A stretch of DNA of 64,000 bases. Origin: CAVPMW01 sp963706515. GTDB lineage: Bacteria; Chloroflexota; Anaerolineae; Anaerolineales; UBA4823. Below the pieces are notes generated by a model. That model saw only the letters and a list, made by a program, of their open reading frames with translations, had not been told where the DNA came from and did not search any database. A program made the translations under genes and the position numbers. The stretch is taken from positions 91,630 through 155,629 of the forward strand of contig CAVPMW010000020.1 in assembly GCA_963706515.1 (NCBI GenBank). Direction: 5' to 3'. Below, piece by piece: positions 46,869 to 57,464 of this stretch (position 1 is the stretch's first letter; the number at the start of each line of letters is the position of its first letter).

Positions 46869-46954
46869 TACAGTCACAATCCTTATGAAAGATTGCGTTT
46901 CGATAATCTGGCCTGGAAAATTCCTGAACATCCAACAGAATTTATGTGACTGTA
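46869..46954. repeat. Spaced 10-bp inverted repeat between NBR1-Ig genes 1 and 2
   Basis: TACAGTCACA (46869-46878) and TGTGACTGTA (46945-46954), 66 bases apart, with AT-rich flanks. It could be an operator pair, the ends of a small non-autonomous element, or chance. Confidence 0.3.
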
Positions 46955-46996
46955 CTTAGGGCGAAGGCAAGCTCAGGCAGAGCGAGATAGCGGGTT

Positions 46997-48197
46997 ATGA
47001 GAGCGATCCATTCGCGAGGCGGCACTGTTTTTCTGCTACTCATACTCTTGCTCCTGACAGAGGGCTGCGCTCAGGAGCAGACGCCTCTCGCGGGGACCAG
47101 CAATCCCGAGACCTATTTTACCCAGGCTGCCGGAACGGTCATCGCCAGGATCACCCAGACTGCCGATAGCATCCGGAGCAAACCCGACCGAAACCATGCG
47201 CGTGGCGACTGCAGCAGCGACAGAGATCCAGCTGCCTACATTCCTGGCGACCCTGCAGCCCCAGCTGAGCGAGACTATACCACCGACAGCGATCTTTCTT
47301 CCAGCACAAACCCCACCGCCCCAGCTCCCATCCTTGCCTTGCAACCAGGCTGAGCTCGTCCAGGAATTAACCGTCCCGGTCGGGATGGTATTCAACCCTT
47401 ACGAGCGCATCTCCAAGACCTGGGAAGTGCGCAATAGCGGAAGCTGCTCCTGGGATTCGACCTACCGCCTGGTGCTCACCGGCGGTGAGGCCATGGGCTA
47501 CCAGGGGCCATTCCCCATCCCACAGCCGGTTGCTCCTGGAGAGACCGTCCTGCTGACCGCTGACCTGGTCGCGCCGGAAGGCGAAGGCTACCACGAGAGC
47601 GATTTCATGCTGCTCAGCCCGCAAGGTGAGCTGTTCGGCGTCGGGGCTTTCGGAGGTGGGCGCCTGGCAGTTGTGGTACAGGTCATCGAGCAGCCCTTGA
47701 ATATCCTGTATGACTTCAGCCAGATGGCGTGTGAGGCTGCCTGGGAAAGTGACGAGGACGTCCTCCCATGCCCCGGGAACCTGTACGACGATGCGGGATT
47801 TGTCCTTACCCTGCAAGGCAGCGACCTGGAGAGCGGCCAACAGGATCGCACTGCCTTGTGGACCAATCCGGGCAGCTATAACGGAAGCTGGATTCGCGGC
47901 ATTTTCCCCATCGTTGAATTGGAGAAAGGCACCCGCTTCAAGGCAGATGTGGGCTGCCTCGCCGGCAACCCCGGCTGCGACGTAATCTTTCGAGTGGGCT
48001 ACCGGCGACCCGGCAAGAAGGTCACCTGGCTGGGTGAGTGGCATGAAGTGGAAGATGGCTCATTGACCCACATCGATCTCAGCCTTAACTCGCTGGCAGG
48101 CAAGGATATCCAGCTCATCCTGGGTGTAGAGGCAAATGGCTCAGCGATCGAGGATGCCGCCGCCTGGGTGCTGCCGCACATTGGCGTTTATCCATGA
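46997..48197 (+). CDS. NBR1-like Ig-domain lipoprotein 2, frameshifted
   Basis: About 400 residues. The signal TVFLLLILLLLTEGC has a lipobox. The Thr/Pro linker changes frame near 47185. The NBR1-type Ig domain reads ELVQELTVPVGMVFNPYERISKTWEVRNSGSCSW, PQPVAPGETVLLTADLVAPEG and GYHESDFMLLSPQGELFGVG. A second, beta-sandwich-like domain of about 180 residues follows (LYDFSQMACEAAWESDEDVLP, FRVGYRRPGKKVTWLGEWHE, AWVLPHIGVYP) and is also present in paralogue 3. It is probably exposed at the surface. A homologous second domain with four conserved Cys suggests disulfides. Confidence 0.82.
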
Positions 48198-48421
48198 TTA
48201 GGTGGGAGTACACCCTCAGGTTAAAGAACTGCCTCAGGCGGTTCGACTGCCTGAGTGGCGCCAGATCGGGCCTGGAGATTGCAACGAAACATTAATATAC
48301 CGACCTGGGAACGAAAAGGCGATTTTCTCCGTCTGAGGAGGAGTTCCGGTCAGACGAGCGATCGGTTTGACGGCACCCAGAGGCAGCGCCAATTCCTGAA
48401 TCCTATCGAGGAGAATGAGCG

Positions 48422-49570
48422 ATGAAATTGCGTAAACCAGTATTCCTAATTATCATCCTGATCCTGACCGTCCAGCTGGCCTGCAACTGGCCCGGACGGG
48501 CAACACCGACGCCGGACGCGATGGACCTGATCAATACCGCTGCGGCGCAGACCGTCGTCGCCCAATTGACGGAGATCGCGCCGAAATCCCCCACCCCGGG
48601 CTCGCCGGTGCCGAGCTTGCTCCCATCCCCCACGCTGCTGCCCACGATCACCCAGCCGCCTGGCACACCTATCCCCACGGCTCCGCCTACCTCCCGCCCG
48701 ACATCTACCCCGCTGCCTTGCAACTGGGCACAATTCGTCAAAGATGTTACTGTGCCGGACGACACCCAAATGACCGCAGGCACGACGTTTACTAAAGTCT
48801 GGCGCCTGAAGAACATCGGCTCCTGCACCTGGACTCCTGCATACGCGGTGGTCTTTGTCAGCGGAGACGCCATGGGCGGGAACACCACACCGCTGCCGCG
48901 CAATGTGCCACCGGGGGATTCTGTGGATGTCGGAGTGAATATGACTGCACCGGCTTCTGCCGGTACCTACAAGGGGAATTGGATGCTGCGGGACCAGAAT
49001 ACCCGCTTTGGCATTGGCGCCAATGGGAGCAGTCCATTTTGGGTGCAGATCAAGGTAATTTCGCCGCCAGATCACGGAGTGGTGTACAACTTCGCCGATT
49101 CCTACTGCAGCGCTTCCTGGTCGAGCGGCGCGGGGAACCTGACCTGCCCCGGTAAACCAGGCGATGCGAGCGGCTTCGTCATCCGCCTGACCGAACCGCA
49201 GCTGGAAAATCGCAACGAAAACGAGCCTACCATCTGGACCCAGCCGCAGAATGTGGATAATGGGTATATCCAGGGGATTTACCCGGCATTTCCAATCAAA
49301 ACCGGCGACCGTTTCATCGCAGACATCGGCTGTCTGAAGGATAACAACGATTGCAACGTGTTCTTCGAGCTCGATTACCAGGTCAGCGGCGGTGATATCG
49401 TCAAGCTCGGTGAATGGAACGAGGTTTATGACGGCAATATCACCCGGGTGGACCAGGACCTGAGCGGATTGGACGGCAAGTCAGTGGTCTTCATCCTGAA
49501 AGTGCGCGCCAACGGCAGCGCCAAGGGTGACGCAGCCTTCTGGCTGGTGCCGCAAATCAAGCGACCTTAG
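48422..49570 (+). CDS. NBR1-like Ig-domain lipoprotein 3
   Basis: 382 residues, intact, so it shows the true layout of this family: a lipoprotein signal (PVFLIIILILTVQLAC), a Pro/Thr linker (about 25-100), an NBR1-type Ig domain (AQFVKDVTVPDDTQMTAGTTF, VWRLKNIGSCTWTPAYAVVF, LPRNVPPGDSVDVGV, KGNWMLRDQNTRFGIG), then a beta-rich C-terminal domain (YNFADSYCSASWSSGAGNLT, VFFELDYQVSGGDIVKLGEWNE, FWLVPQIKRP). AGGAGAATGAGCGATG places a ribosome-binding site before ATG 48422. Confidence 0.87.
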   Translation: MKLRKPVFLIIILILTVQLACNWPGRATPTPDAMDLINTAAAQTVVAQLTEIAPKSPTPGSPVPSLLPSPTLLPTITQPPGTPIPTAPPTSRPTSTPLPCNWAQFVKDVTVPDDTQMTAGTTFTKVWRLKNIGSCTWTPAYAVVFVSGDAMGGNTTPLPRNVPPGDSVDVGVNMTAPASAGTYKGNWMLRDQNTRFGIGANGSSPFWVQIKVISPPDHGVVYNFADSYCSASWSSGAGNLTCPGKPGDASGFVIRLTEPQLENRNENEPTIWTQPQNVDNGYIQGIYPAFPIKTGDRFIADIGCLKDNNDCNVFFELDYQVSGGDIVKLGEWNEVYDGNITRVDQDLSGLDGKSVVFILKVRANGSAKGDAAFWLVPQIKRP

Positions 49571-49595
49571 GCAGCCTCCATCAGGGGATCCATAC

Positions 49596-49639
49596 GAAAA
49601 AAGAAAATTGCGGGTAGACGCCCGCAATTTTCTTTTTTC
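49596..49639 (+). terminator. Rho-independent terminator after NBR1-Ig lipoprotein 3
   Basis: GAAAAAAGAAAATTGCGGG and CCCGCAATTTTCTTTTTTC form a 19-bp perfect stem with a six-base loop TAGACG and a U-rich 3' arm. It is 26 bases after the stop at 49570. Confidence 0.85.
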
Positions 49640-49690
49640 CGGGATTTCCTTTATGCTCCCTTTTCGGTGAGATAATTGTGCGTTGACTCC

Positions 49691-51139
49691 ATGATTGACC
49701 GCAGACTGCACTGGTACGATCTCTTCCTGCTCAGCATCTTCTTCCTCGGACTGGTGACCGTCGGTCAGACGAATGGATTGGTATTCCCCCTGCTCGTCCA
49801 GGACGACATTGGGCCGGCGGAGCAAGCCAGCTACCTGGGCACGCTCCGCCTGGGGATGCTGATGGTCGCTCTGCTCACCCAGGCGATATGGGGGCTATTA
49901 TCCGACCACACCTATTCGCGTTGGGGGCGGCGTAAGCCATATATCTTGTTCTCAGGCCTGACCGGCATGGTGCTCCTACTGGCAATTATTCCGGCGGCAA
50001 ATATCAATGGCACGGCTGGATTCTGGGTTTTGTTTGCTATCGTCCTGGCGCTCGCCACGGTGTTGAACGCCGGTCAGGCGGGAGTGCAGAGCCTGATCCC
50101 CGACCAGGTACCGCAAGAGCGGCGCGGAGTATTTTCCAGCACGAAAGCCATCCTCGAGCTGCCGCTCCCCTTGCTGCTGGTGGCGCTGACCACCGCCAGG
50201 CTGGTTGCGAGCGGCATGATCCCCGCCGCGTTAGTCCTTGCAGGTGGAATATTGATCCTGACTATGGCATTAAACCTGTTGTCGCCTGACCCTCCCGTGC
50301 GCGCCGAGAGCCGCCTGGATTGGAACCCGTTCCTGCGCCTGGCGATCATGGCGGGCGTATTCACACTGCTCATTCTCGCCGCAGGTTTTCTGGTGCGCCT
50401 GGCTGGCTGGATCGCCGGTCAGATCGACGCACTGGGCTGGCAGGTGGCGCTCCTCGGGATCACCGGCCTGGGAGTGATGCTGGCTGTTACGATCCTTGGG
50501 GTGCGTTCATCCATCCGGATCAGCCTCGGAAAACAAGCAGCACGACGGCAGCGCAGCTTTACCTGGTGGTTGATCAACCGGATGGCATTCATGATCGGGT
50601 TCGTGAACCTGGCGGTGTTTGCAATATATTACCTGCAAACCCGCCTGGGCTTCAGCGGCGATAGCGCGGCCAAACCTGTCGCCCTGGGAATGGCCGTCAT
50701 CGGCGTTTTCATCTTGATCTCTGCGCCACTGAGCGGCTGGCTTGCCGACCGGGTTGGGCGAAAACCCCTGCTGGTGGCCAGCGGCTGCCTGGCGACCGCT
50801 GGCGTGGCGATCGGTGTGCTGCAGCCTCAGCTGGTCTACCTGGCTGTTGGCGCCTTGTTGATTGGACTTGGCGGCGGAATCTTTTACACCGCAAGCTGGG
50901 CGCTGGGCACCGACCTGGTACCGCAAAATGAAGCGGGGCGCTACCTGGGAATCGCAAACGTCGCAACGGCAGGCGCTGGCGCTTTGGGAGCGTTTGCCGG
51001 GGGCCCGCTTGCCGACTACTTTACCGTCCACGCTGCCGGAATCCCGGGATTGGGCTACACCATTCTGTTCGTGCTATACGGCGGGATGTTCTTTTTCTCG
51101 GTACTTGCGCTCAGCCAGGTGAAAACAGGACCGGAATAA
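49691..51139 (+). CDS. MFS transporter
   Basis: 482 residues from ATG 49691; an in-frame GTG at 49676 has no ribosome-binding site. Twelve membrane helices are apparent. The first loop motif GLLSDHTYSRWGRRKPYILF matches the MFS A-motif in the form D-x-x-x-S-R-W-G-R-R-K-P, which resembles the sugar/glycoside-cation and SLC45-like branch. The second half has SGWLADRVGRKPLLVASG, the repeated A-motif, and GGIFYTASWALGTDLVPQNEAGRYLGI. It is a proton- or ion-coupled transporter with unknown substrate. Flanked by terminators, it is probably transcribed alone. Confidence 0.87.
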   Translation: MIDRRLHWYDLFLLSIFFLGLVTVGQTNGLVFPLLVQDDIGPAEQASYLGTLRLGMLMVALLTQAIWGLLSDHTYSRWGRRKPYILFSGLTGMVLLLAIIPAANINGTAGFWVLFAIVLALATVLNAGQAGVQSLIPDQVPQERRGVFSSTKAILELPLPLLLVALTTARLVASGMIPAALVLAGGILILTMALNLLSPDPPVRAESRLDWNPFLRLAIMAGVFTLLILAAGFLVRLAGWIAGQIDALGWQVALLGITGLGVMLAVTILGVRSSIRISLGKQAARRQRSFTWWLINRMAFMIGFVNLAVFAIYYLQTRLGFSGDSAAKPVALGMAVIGVFILISAPLSGWLADRVGRKPLLVASGCLATAGVAIGVLQPQLVYLAVGALLIGLGGGIFYTASWALGTDLVPQNEAGRYLGIANVATAGAGALGAFAGGPLADYFTVHAAGIPGLGYTILFVLYGGMFFFSVLALSQVKTGPE

Positions 51140-51202
51140 ACCGGTTACGCGGCAGTGGCGTGGTATTGGGGAGGCTGGCGTACTCCCGCCCAATAACAAA
51201 TC

Positions 51203-51230
51203 TCCCCTATGCTCACCCCAGTTTAGGGGA
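51203..51230 (+). terminator. Weak terminator-like hairpin after the MFS gene
   Basis: TCCCCTA (51203-51209) and TAGGGGA (51224-51230), 14-base loop, no T run directly after. Confidence 0.3.
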
Positions 51231-51419
51231 AGTCATTGTTATAATTTTGCTTAACCTGAGACCTTGGTTCGGATAAACCACAAATGTGATCACGTTGCGA
51301 GGGTACTTCGAGAGGCGTACTTTGCCTGAAGTTCGGCAGCTATCGAACTTCAAGCCATCTCACCGAAAAATGATGGGATCAGGTTCGCCTGATCAAGCGC
51401 AGCAGGGCAGGCTGGAGGC

Positions 51420-52454
51420 ATGATGAAGGTTTCCGTTACGATTGAAACGATGATGGGTGTAAACTGGCCGATGTGGATACGAATGGTTCCCCAGCTCGAG
51501 GCTATGGGCTTCAGCGCCATATATCGCTCCGATCACTTCCCCTGGGGAGTCCCACCGGCAACTGATGCATTGGAGCTGATTACTTCACTCACCTATCTTG
51601 CCGAACACACCCGGCGCGTGGATTTTGGCTCGCTCGTCGCGCCGCTGTCCGTGCGCGACCCGGTCATGCTCGCCCGCCAGGCAATGTCTATTGACGATCT
51701 GAGCGGAGGCCGGATGATCCTGGGGGTTGGCGCTGGCTGGATGCAGGAAGAGCACACTGAGTTTGGCTACCACCTGGGCGACATTAACACCCGGATGGAC
51801 CGGTTCGAGGAAGCCCTGGAGGTCATTACCCGCCTGTTGCGCAGCGCAGATCCGGTCAGCTACCAGGGACGTTTCTACCGGCTGGAAGAAGCCCGCCTGC
51901 TCCCTCGTCCGCAGCAGCCCACCCGCGTCATGATCGGCGGCAGAGGTCGAAAGCGCACCTTACCGCTCGCCGCACGCTATGCCGATATCTGGAACTGCCT
52001 GCCCGAGACGCCTGAGGGCTTCCAGCAGCTTTCCGCTGAGTTAGACGATCTGATCAGTGCAGCAGGTCGCGCTCCCGGCAGTGTTAAACGCACGATCATG
52101 ATCCCAGTGCTGTTGGTCCACTCTCCGGAGGAGCTGCAAAACGAACTCGATTTGATTCGCAGGATCCGCATTTACAGCCAGGCGAGCGATGATGAGCTCC
52201 TGGACCGGTTTGCTTCGATGCAGTGCATCCTGGGGGGACCGGATGAAGTAATCAGGAAGATGCAGGCATATGCGGAAGCCGGTGTGGAAGAATTTGTGCT
52301 CCAGTGGATTGGGGTATATAACCTGGATGGCTTGCAAGCGATAGCCGATGAAATTCTCCCAAATTTCACCAGCTATTCTCTGAAGGGATCAATAGAAGGT
52401 GGCAAAAATATTTTTCGTGAGTTTTGTGTATGGTACATAGATATTCATTGCTAA
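51420..52454 (+). CDS. LLM-class F420-dependent oxidoreductase
   Basis: 344 residues; GGAGG lies before the doubled ATG at 51420/51423. A luciferase-like TIM barrel: YRSDHFPW, LTYLAEHTRRVDFGSLVAPLSVRDPVMLARQA, SGGRMILGVGAGWMQEEH, YRLEEARLLPRPQQPTRVMIGG and a C-terminal GPDEVIRKMQAYAEAGVEEF. The motif layout points to F420 or FMN as cofactor; F420 is more usual in this form. The last about 25 residues after EILPNF look unlike the family and could be an indel-caused extension. The substrate is unknown. Confidence 0.85.
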   Translation: MMKVSVTIETMMGVNWPMWIRMVPQLEAMGFSAIYRSDHFPWGVPPATDALELITSLTYLAEHTRRVDFGSLVAPLSVRDPVMLARQAMSIDDLSGGRMILGVGAGWMQEEHTEFGYHLGDINTRMDRFEEALEVITRLLRSADPVSYQGRFYRLEEARLLPRPQQPTRVMIGGRGRKRTLPLAARYADIWNCLPETPEGFQQLSAELDDLISAAGRAPGSVKRTIMIPVLLVHSPEELQNELDLIRRIRIYSQASDDELLDRFASMQCILGGPDEVIRKMQAYAEAGVEEFVLQWIGVYNLDGLQAIADEILPNFTSYSLKGSIEGGKNIFREFCVWYIDIHC

Positions 52455-52482
52455 ATAAAATAAAACCTGGAGAAAAAATCAC

Positions 52483-52932
52483 ATGAAAAAAGGAATAGCC
52501 ATTACCTGCGGAGCGCTCCTGGTCTTATGCCTGTGTGCCCTCCTCGCCGGTCAGTTATTGGTCTCCACCACCCATAAAAACCCTCCGGTGGTGAGCGAGC
52601 CAAACTGGGACAGCCCGGCAACGCGTGCTCTGGCGGTACGGGCGTGCTTTGACTGTCACAGCAACGAGACCACCTGGCCCTGGTACGCCAACCTCCCCCC
52701 AATCTCGCTCCTGGTGACCCGGGACGTGCTCTCGGGGCGGGAGCATTTGAATTTCTCCGAGTGGCGCTCCGGAGCAGTCAACCCGCGCACCCTGCAGCGG
52801 CTCAACGAGGCGATTATGGAAGGCGAGATGCCGCCTTCCTATTACCTCAGGATGCATCCAACCGCCAGGCTCACTCCACTCGAGCTGAGCCAGCTGGCGC
52901 AAGGGCTGGCGAATACGATGAACCAGCCGTAA
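52483..52932 (+). CDS. Heme-binding domain protein (Haem_bd family)
   Basis: 149 residues, ATG after GGAGA. An N-terminal signal anchor (ITCGALLVLCLCALLAGQLL) is followed by a single heme c motif C-F-D-C-H and SNETTWPWYANLPPISLLVTRDV, GREHLNFSEW and EGEMPPSYYLRMHPTARLT, the recognised pattern of this family. It should be an exported membrane-tethered single-heme protein, probably an electron carrier. It lies just upstream of the glycerol operon (34 bases), so it may be co-transcribed. Confidence 0.88.
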   Translation: MKKGIAITCGALLVLCLCALLAGQLLVSTTHKNPPVVSEPNWDSPATRALAVRACFDCHSNETTWPWYANLPPISLLVTRDVLSGREHLNFSEWRSGAVNPRTLQRLNEAIMEGEMPPSYYLRMHPTARLTPLELSQLAQGLANTMNQP

Positions 52933-52966
52933 GCATTTCGGAAATTATTCGTCGAGGACAAAGCTC

Positions 52967-54479
52967 ATGCCAGATTACATTGCAGCCATCGATCAGGGTA
53001 CAACCAGCACCCGCTGCATCCTGTTCAACTACAGCGGGCGGGTTGTCTCTGCTGCCCAAAAAGAGCACCGCCAGATTTTCCCACGTCCCGGCTGGGTCGA
53101 GCACGACCCGCTCGAGATCTGGGAAAACACCCAGGAGGTCATCCGCGGGGCGCTGGAGGTGCCCGGCGTCCGCCCGGATAAAATTGCGGCGGTCGGGGTG
53201 ACAAACCAGCGAGAGACGACCCTGGTCTGGGAGCGCAGCACAGGCAAACCGTATTACAACGCGATCGTGTGGCAGGACACGCGCGACGAAGGAGATCTGT
53301 GACCACCTTGCGGCGAATGGAGGGGAGGACCGCTTCCGGCGCAAAACCGGCTTGCCGCTCTCCACCTATTTCTCGGGTCCCAAGCTGCGCTGGATCCTGG
53401 ACAACGTCCCCGGCGTCCGGGCTGCTGCTGAACGGGGGGAGGCGCTGTTCGGGAACATCGACACCTGGCTGCTGTGGCGGCTCAGCGGCGGACCGGACGG
53501 CGGCAGCCACGTAACGGATGTGACGAATGCCAGCCGCACGTTGTTAATGAACATCGAGACACTGCAATGGGATGCAGATTTGCTCGCCGAGCTGGGCATT
53601 CCAGACGCATTGCTGCCGAGGATTGCGCCGTCCAGCGACCCGCGCACCTGGGGGAACACCCGCCCGGATGGACCTTTCCGCCACGCCATCCCACTCTGCG
53701 GGGATCTTGGCGACCAGCAAGCCGCCCTGGTCGGGCAGGCATGCTTCGCGCCGGGCGAGGCGAAGAACACCTATGGTACCGGCTGTTTTATGCTGCTCAA
53801 CACCGGCGGGAGGCTGGTGCACTCCCACTCCGGATTGCTTACGACGATCGCTTACCAGTTCGGCAGGCAGCCAGCCGTTTACGCCCTCGAAGGATCGATT
53901 GCTATCAGCGGAGCATTAGTACAATGGCTGCGCGATAATCTCGGTCTGATCCACACCGCCGCGGAAGTGGAAAGCCTGGCTCACAGCGTGGAGGATAATG
54001 GCGGGATTTACTTCGTTCCGGCATTCTCGGGGCTGTTCGCTCCCTACTGGCGTGCGGATGCTCGCGGGGTCATCGTGGGGATATCGCGCTATGTCAATAA
54101 GGGACACTTCGCCCGGGCTGCGCTCGAAGCCACCGCTTTCCAGACGTACGAAGTGCTGGCTGCCATGCACCAGGATTCGGGCGTGGAGCTGACTTCGCTG
54201 AAAGTAGACGGAGGGATGGTCTTCAACAATCTTCTCATGCAGTTCCAGGCGGACCTGTTAGGCGTACCGGTGGTGCGTCCCAAAGTGGCTGAAACCACTG
54301 CCCTGGGAGCAGCTTACGCGGCTGGCTTAGCCTGCGGGTTCTGGAAGGATTTGGACGACCTGCGCAGCAACTGGCAGCAAGACCACCTCTGGCAGCCCGC
54401 AATGGACCCAGGCCGGCGCAACCGGCTCATTCACGATTGGCAGCGGGCAGTGGAACGGTCGTATAACTGGATCGAATAA
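52967..54479 (+). CDS. glpK: Glycerol kinase, one frameshift
   Basis: About 504 residues, the usual length. MPDYIAAIDQGTTSTRCILF has the phosphate-binding loop; then QKEHRQIFPRPGWVEHDP and IVWQDTRDE. The frame breaks near 53300 and resumes with GGEDRFRRKTGLPLSTYFSGPKLRWILDN, FGNIDTWLLWRLSGG, GEAKNTYGTGCFMLLNTG, YFVPAFSGLFAPYWRADARG and DGGMVFNNLLMQFQADLLGVPV. These are the FGGY-kinase signatures of GlpK. It makes sn-glycerol 3-phosphate for the dehydrogenase encoded just downstream, five bases before glpA. Confidence 0.92.
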
Positions 54480-54484
54480 GCCCC

Positions 54485-57464
54485 ATGCAGCAGATCGACA
54501 CCGAGATACTGGTGATCGGAGGAGGCGCGACGGGCTGCGGGGTGCTGCACGACCTGGCGCAGCGCGGATTTGCCTGCACCCTGGTCGAGAGAGGCGACCT
54601 GGGTGAAGGGACGACAGGACGCTATCACGGGCTGCTGCACAGCGGGGCGCGGTACGCCGTCAAAGATCCGCAGGCTGCCCGCGAGTGCAGTGAAGAGAAC
54701 CGCATCCTGCGCCGGATCATGCCGTTCTGCCTGGAAGATACCGGTGGGTTCTTCGTGTTAACTCCATGGGACGACCCTGACTACGTCCCCGCATTTTTGC
54801 AGGGCTGCCAGGATGCCGGGATACCGGTAGAGGAGCTCGATACCGGCGTTATGCTGCGCCACGAACCAGCACTCAACCCGCAAATCAGCCGCTGCTTCAG
54901 GGTTCCCGACGCTGCCGCCGACTCCTTCCTGGCGGCAGATGCAAATGCTGAAGCGGCCCGCCAACGGGGGGCGCGGGTGCTGAAGTACCACCCGGTGGAA
55001 CGCCTGGTGCTGAACGGCAGCCGCCTCTGTGGGGCTGTGTGCCGCGACCTGCCGCGTGATCATTTGGTGCAGATCAATGCCGACCTGGTGGTAAACGCCA
55101 GCGGTGCGTGGGCCGGGCAGATCGCCGCCCTGGCTGGAGCAGCGGTTAAGATCATCCCTGGGAAAGGCAGCATGCTCGCCGCCAGCTACCGGGTGGTCAA
55201 TACGGTGATCAACCGCTGCAAAATGCCTTCGGACGGCGACTTGCTGGTGCCGATCCATACTGTGGCGGTGATGGGCACCACCGATATCCCCGTCCCCGAC
55301 CCGGATCATTTCGCCATAGAGCCCTGGGAGGTGGAGCTGATGCTCGCCGAGGGGGAAAAGATCGTGCCGGGTTTCCGCTCGCTGCGCTTCCTGCGCGCCT
55401 GGGCGGGCGTCCGCCCGCTCTACGTAGAGACCCCCGAGGCGAGCGAGGGAGATCGTGAGCTGAGCCGGGCGTACGTTTTGCTCGACCATGCCAGCCGGGA
55501 CGGCGTAGAGGGGCTGCTGACGATCACCTCGGGCAAATGGACTACCTATCGCCGGATGGCAGAAACCACCGTTGACCTGGTCTGCCGTAAGCTGGGCACG
55601 GCGCGCCCCTGCCGGACGGCCGAGGAGATGCTGCCGAACCCGAATGGCGCGCAGCGGGGATATCACCACCTGGGCGCGCCCCTGGCTGGAGTGGAGCAGG
55701 CGCAGGATTACGGCAATCTGATCTGCGAATGCGAGCTGGCTACCCGGGAGGACGTAGTCGCCGCAATCGTCAACCACAATCCGCTTACCATCGATGATGT
55801 GCGCCGGGATGTGCGCCTGGGCATGGGACCCTGCCAGGGCGGTTTTTGCACCTACCGCATCGCCGGTCTGCTCCACCAGCTGCGCCGGGCGAAGAGCGAA
55901 GACACAAATTTGGCGCTGCGCGATTTCCTGGCGGAGCGCTGGCGCGGGCTGCTGCCAGTGCTGTGGGGCCAGCAGCTGCGCCAGGAACGCCTCGACCAGC
56001 TCATCTACCTGAGCCTTTTGAATGTAGACCACCTGCCAGGTCCCACGCGCAGCACGCTGACCAGGGAACTTTACTCCTTGCCGGAAGGATCGCCAGAAGA
56101 AAGTGGGGATTTGTTTAAGGGGGGAGATGCGCAGGCGCAAAGCAGCGACAGGGATAGGCAGGCGACAGCTGTCGGAGCTGGGGTGGATTTGCTGGTGGTG
56201 GGCGCCGGGCTGGCTGGACTGAGCGCGGCCTTCAGTGCAGCACGGCACGGGCTGCGGGTGCGCGTGATCAGCGCCGGCTGGGGCACGCTCAACTGGCATA
56301 CGGGCTGCATCGACGTGCTCGGCTACCTGCCTGGGCGAAGCGAGCCGGTAGCCTCGCCGCTGGCTGCTTTGCCGGAACTGATGAGGGCACATCCCCGGCA
56401 CCCATATGCGCTGACCGGCAGCGAGGGGCTCAGCCAGGCATTGGACGCGCTCAAGGAGCTGTGCGCAAGCCATAGATATCCGCTGGAAGGCAGCCTGGAG
56501 CGCAACCTGCTGCTGCCGAGCGCTGCTGGGTGCGGTACGCCCCACCTGCCTGGCGCCGCTGACGATGGCAGCCGGTGACTTAGGCTCGCACGAGAAAATG
56601 CTGCTGGTCGGGTTCATGCCCCTGAACGATTTTTACCCGCACCTGGCTGCCGATAACCTGGAAGCGCAGGGATTCCCAGCCGCAGCGCTCGTGCTGGATT
56701 TGAAATCCCTGCGGAAGAGACGCTTCGTCACCGGGAGGGTGCTGGCTGAGCTGTTCGAGCAGCCGGAATTCACCGAAGAGGTCATCCTGGCGATCCGCCA
56801 GCAGCTGCCGGCAGGCATCCAGAAAATCGGCTTGCCAGCCGTGCTGGGCTTACAGGGAGCGCCCCAGGTGGTGGAGCGGCTCGCTCTCGGGCTGGGCATG
56901 CCGGTATTCGAGATCCCCATCTTGCCAGCCTCCATCCCGGGAATACGTTTGCAGCGCATCCTGGTCAGTGCGATTGAAAAGCTGGGCGGCAGAGTATATG
57001 AGGGGATGCCGGCGGTGGAGGTCACAGCCAGCGCTGGACAGGTCGAGCTGGTATGGAGCGAGGCAGCCGCCCGCCGCAAGCCGCACCGAGCGAAGAGCTA
57101 CCTGCTGGCGACCGGCGGACTGCTCGGCGGGGGGATCGTGGCGGAGTACAGCGGGGAGCTGCGAGAAACTGCGACAAACCTGCCGGTATACGGTCCAGGT
57201 CTGAATCTGCATGGCGACCGGCGGAGCTGGCTGGGGGAAAATTTCCTCGACCCGGGAGGCCAGCCTCTTTTCCGCTGCGGTCTGGAGGTTGATGCGCGCT
57301 TTCACCCGCTCGGTGCCGAGGGCAATGCCCTTTATTCCAACCTGTACGCTGCCGGGACGCTCCTCTCTGAGGCGGATTTTATGCAGGAGCGCTCCCTGGA
57401 AGGGATTGCACTGGCGACCGGGTTTATGGCCGGTCTGCAGGTTGCAGGAGACGCCGGACAATGA
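54485..57464 (+). CDS. glpA: Anaerobic glycerol-3-phosphate dehydrogenase, GlpA-GlpB fused in one frame, one frameshift
   Basis: The first about 525 residues are GlpA: the FAD-binding motif ILVIGGGATGCGVLHDLAQRG, GRYHGLLHSGARYAV, VNASGAWAGQIAAL, and a Cys-rich [2Fe-2S] BFD-like region CECELATREDVVAAI and GMGPCQGGFC. After an acidic linker (about residues 535-562) a second Rossmann start, LLVVGAGLAGLSAAFSAARHG, begins GlpB, which runs through a frame change near 56545 to FMAGLQVAGDAGQ at 57464. The A and B parts share an open frame, suggesting a natural fusion; however, one extra G in the G6 run at 56118-56123 would give a stop at about 56157 and a separate glpB from GTG 56184. It oxidises glycerol 3-phosphate to dihydroxyacetone phosphate and passes electrons to GlpC. 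Confidence 0.87.

Noticed and set aside
53300..53302. TGA in glpK as a recoding site
   Set aside because: The frame differs before and after, and GlpK has no Cys at this place; simple indel.
54758..56617. Long minus-strand frame of 619 codons
   Set aside because: Mirror of the glpA reading frame in GC-rich DNA; no domain, while the plus strand has complete GlpA motifs.
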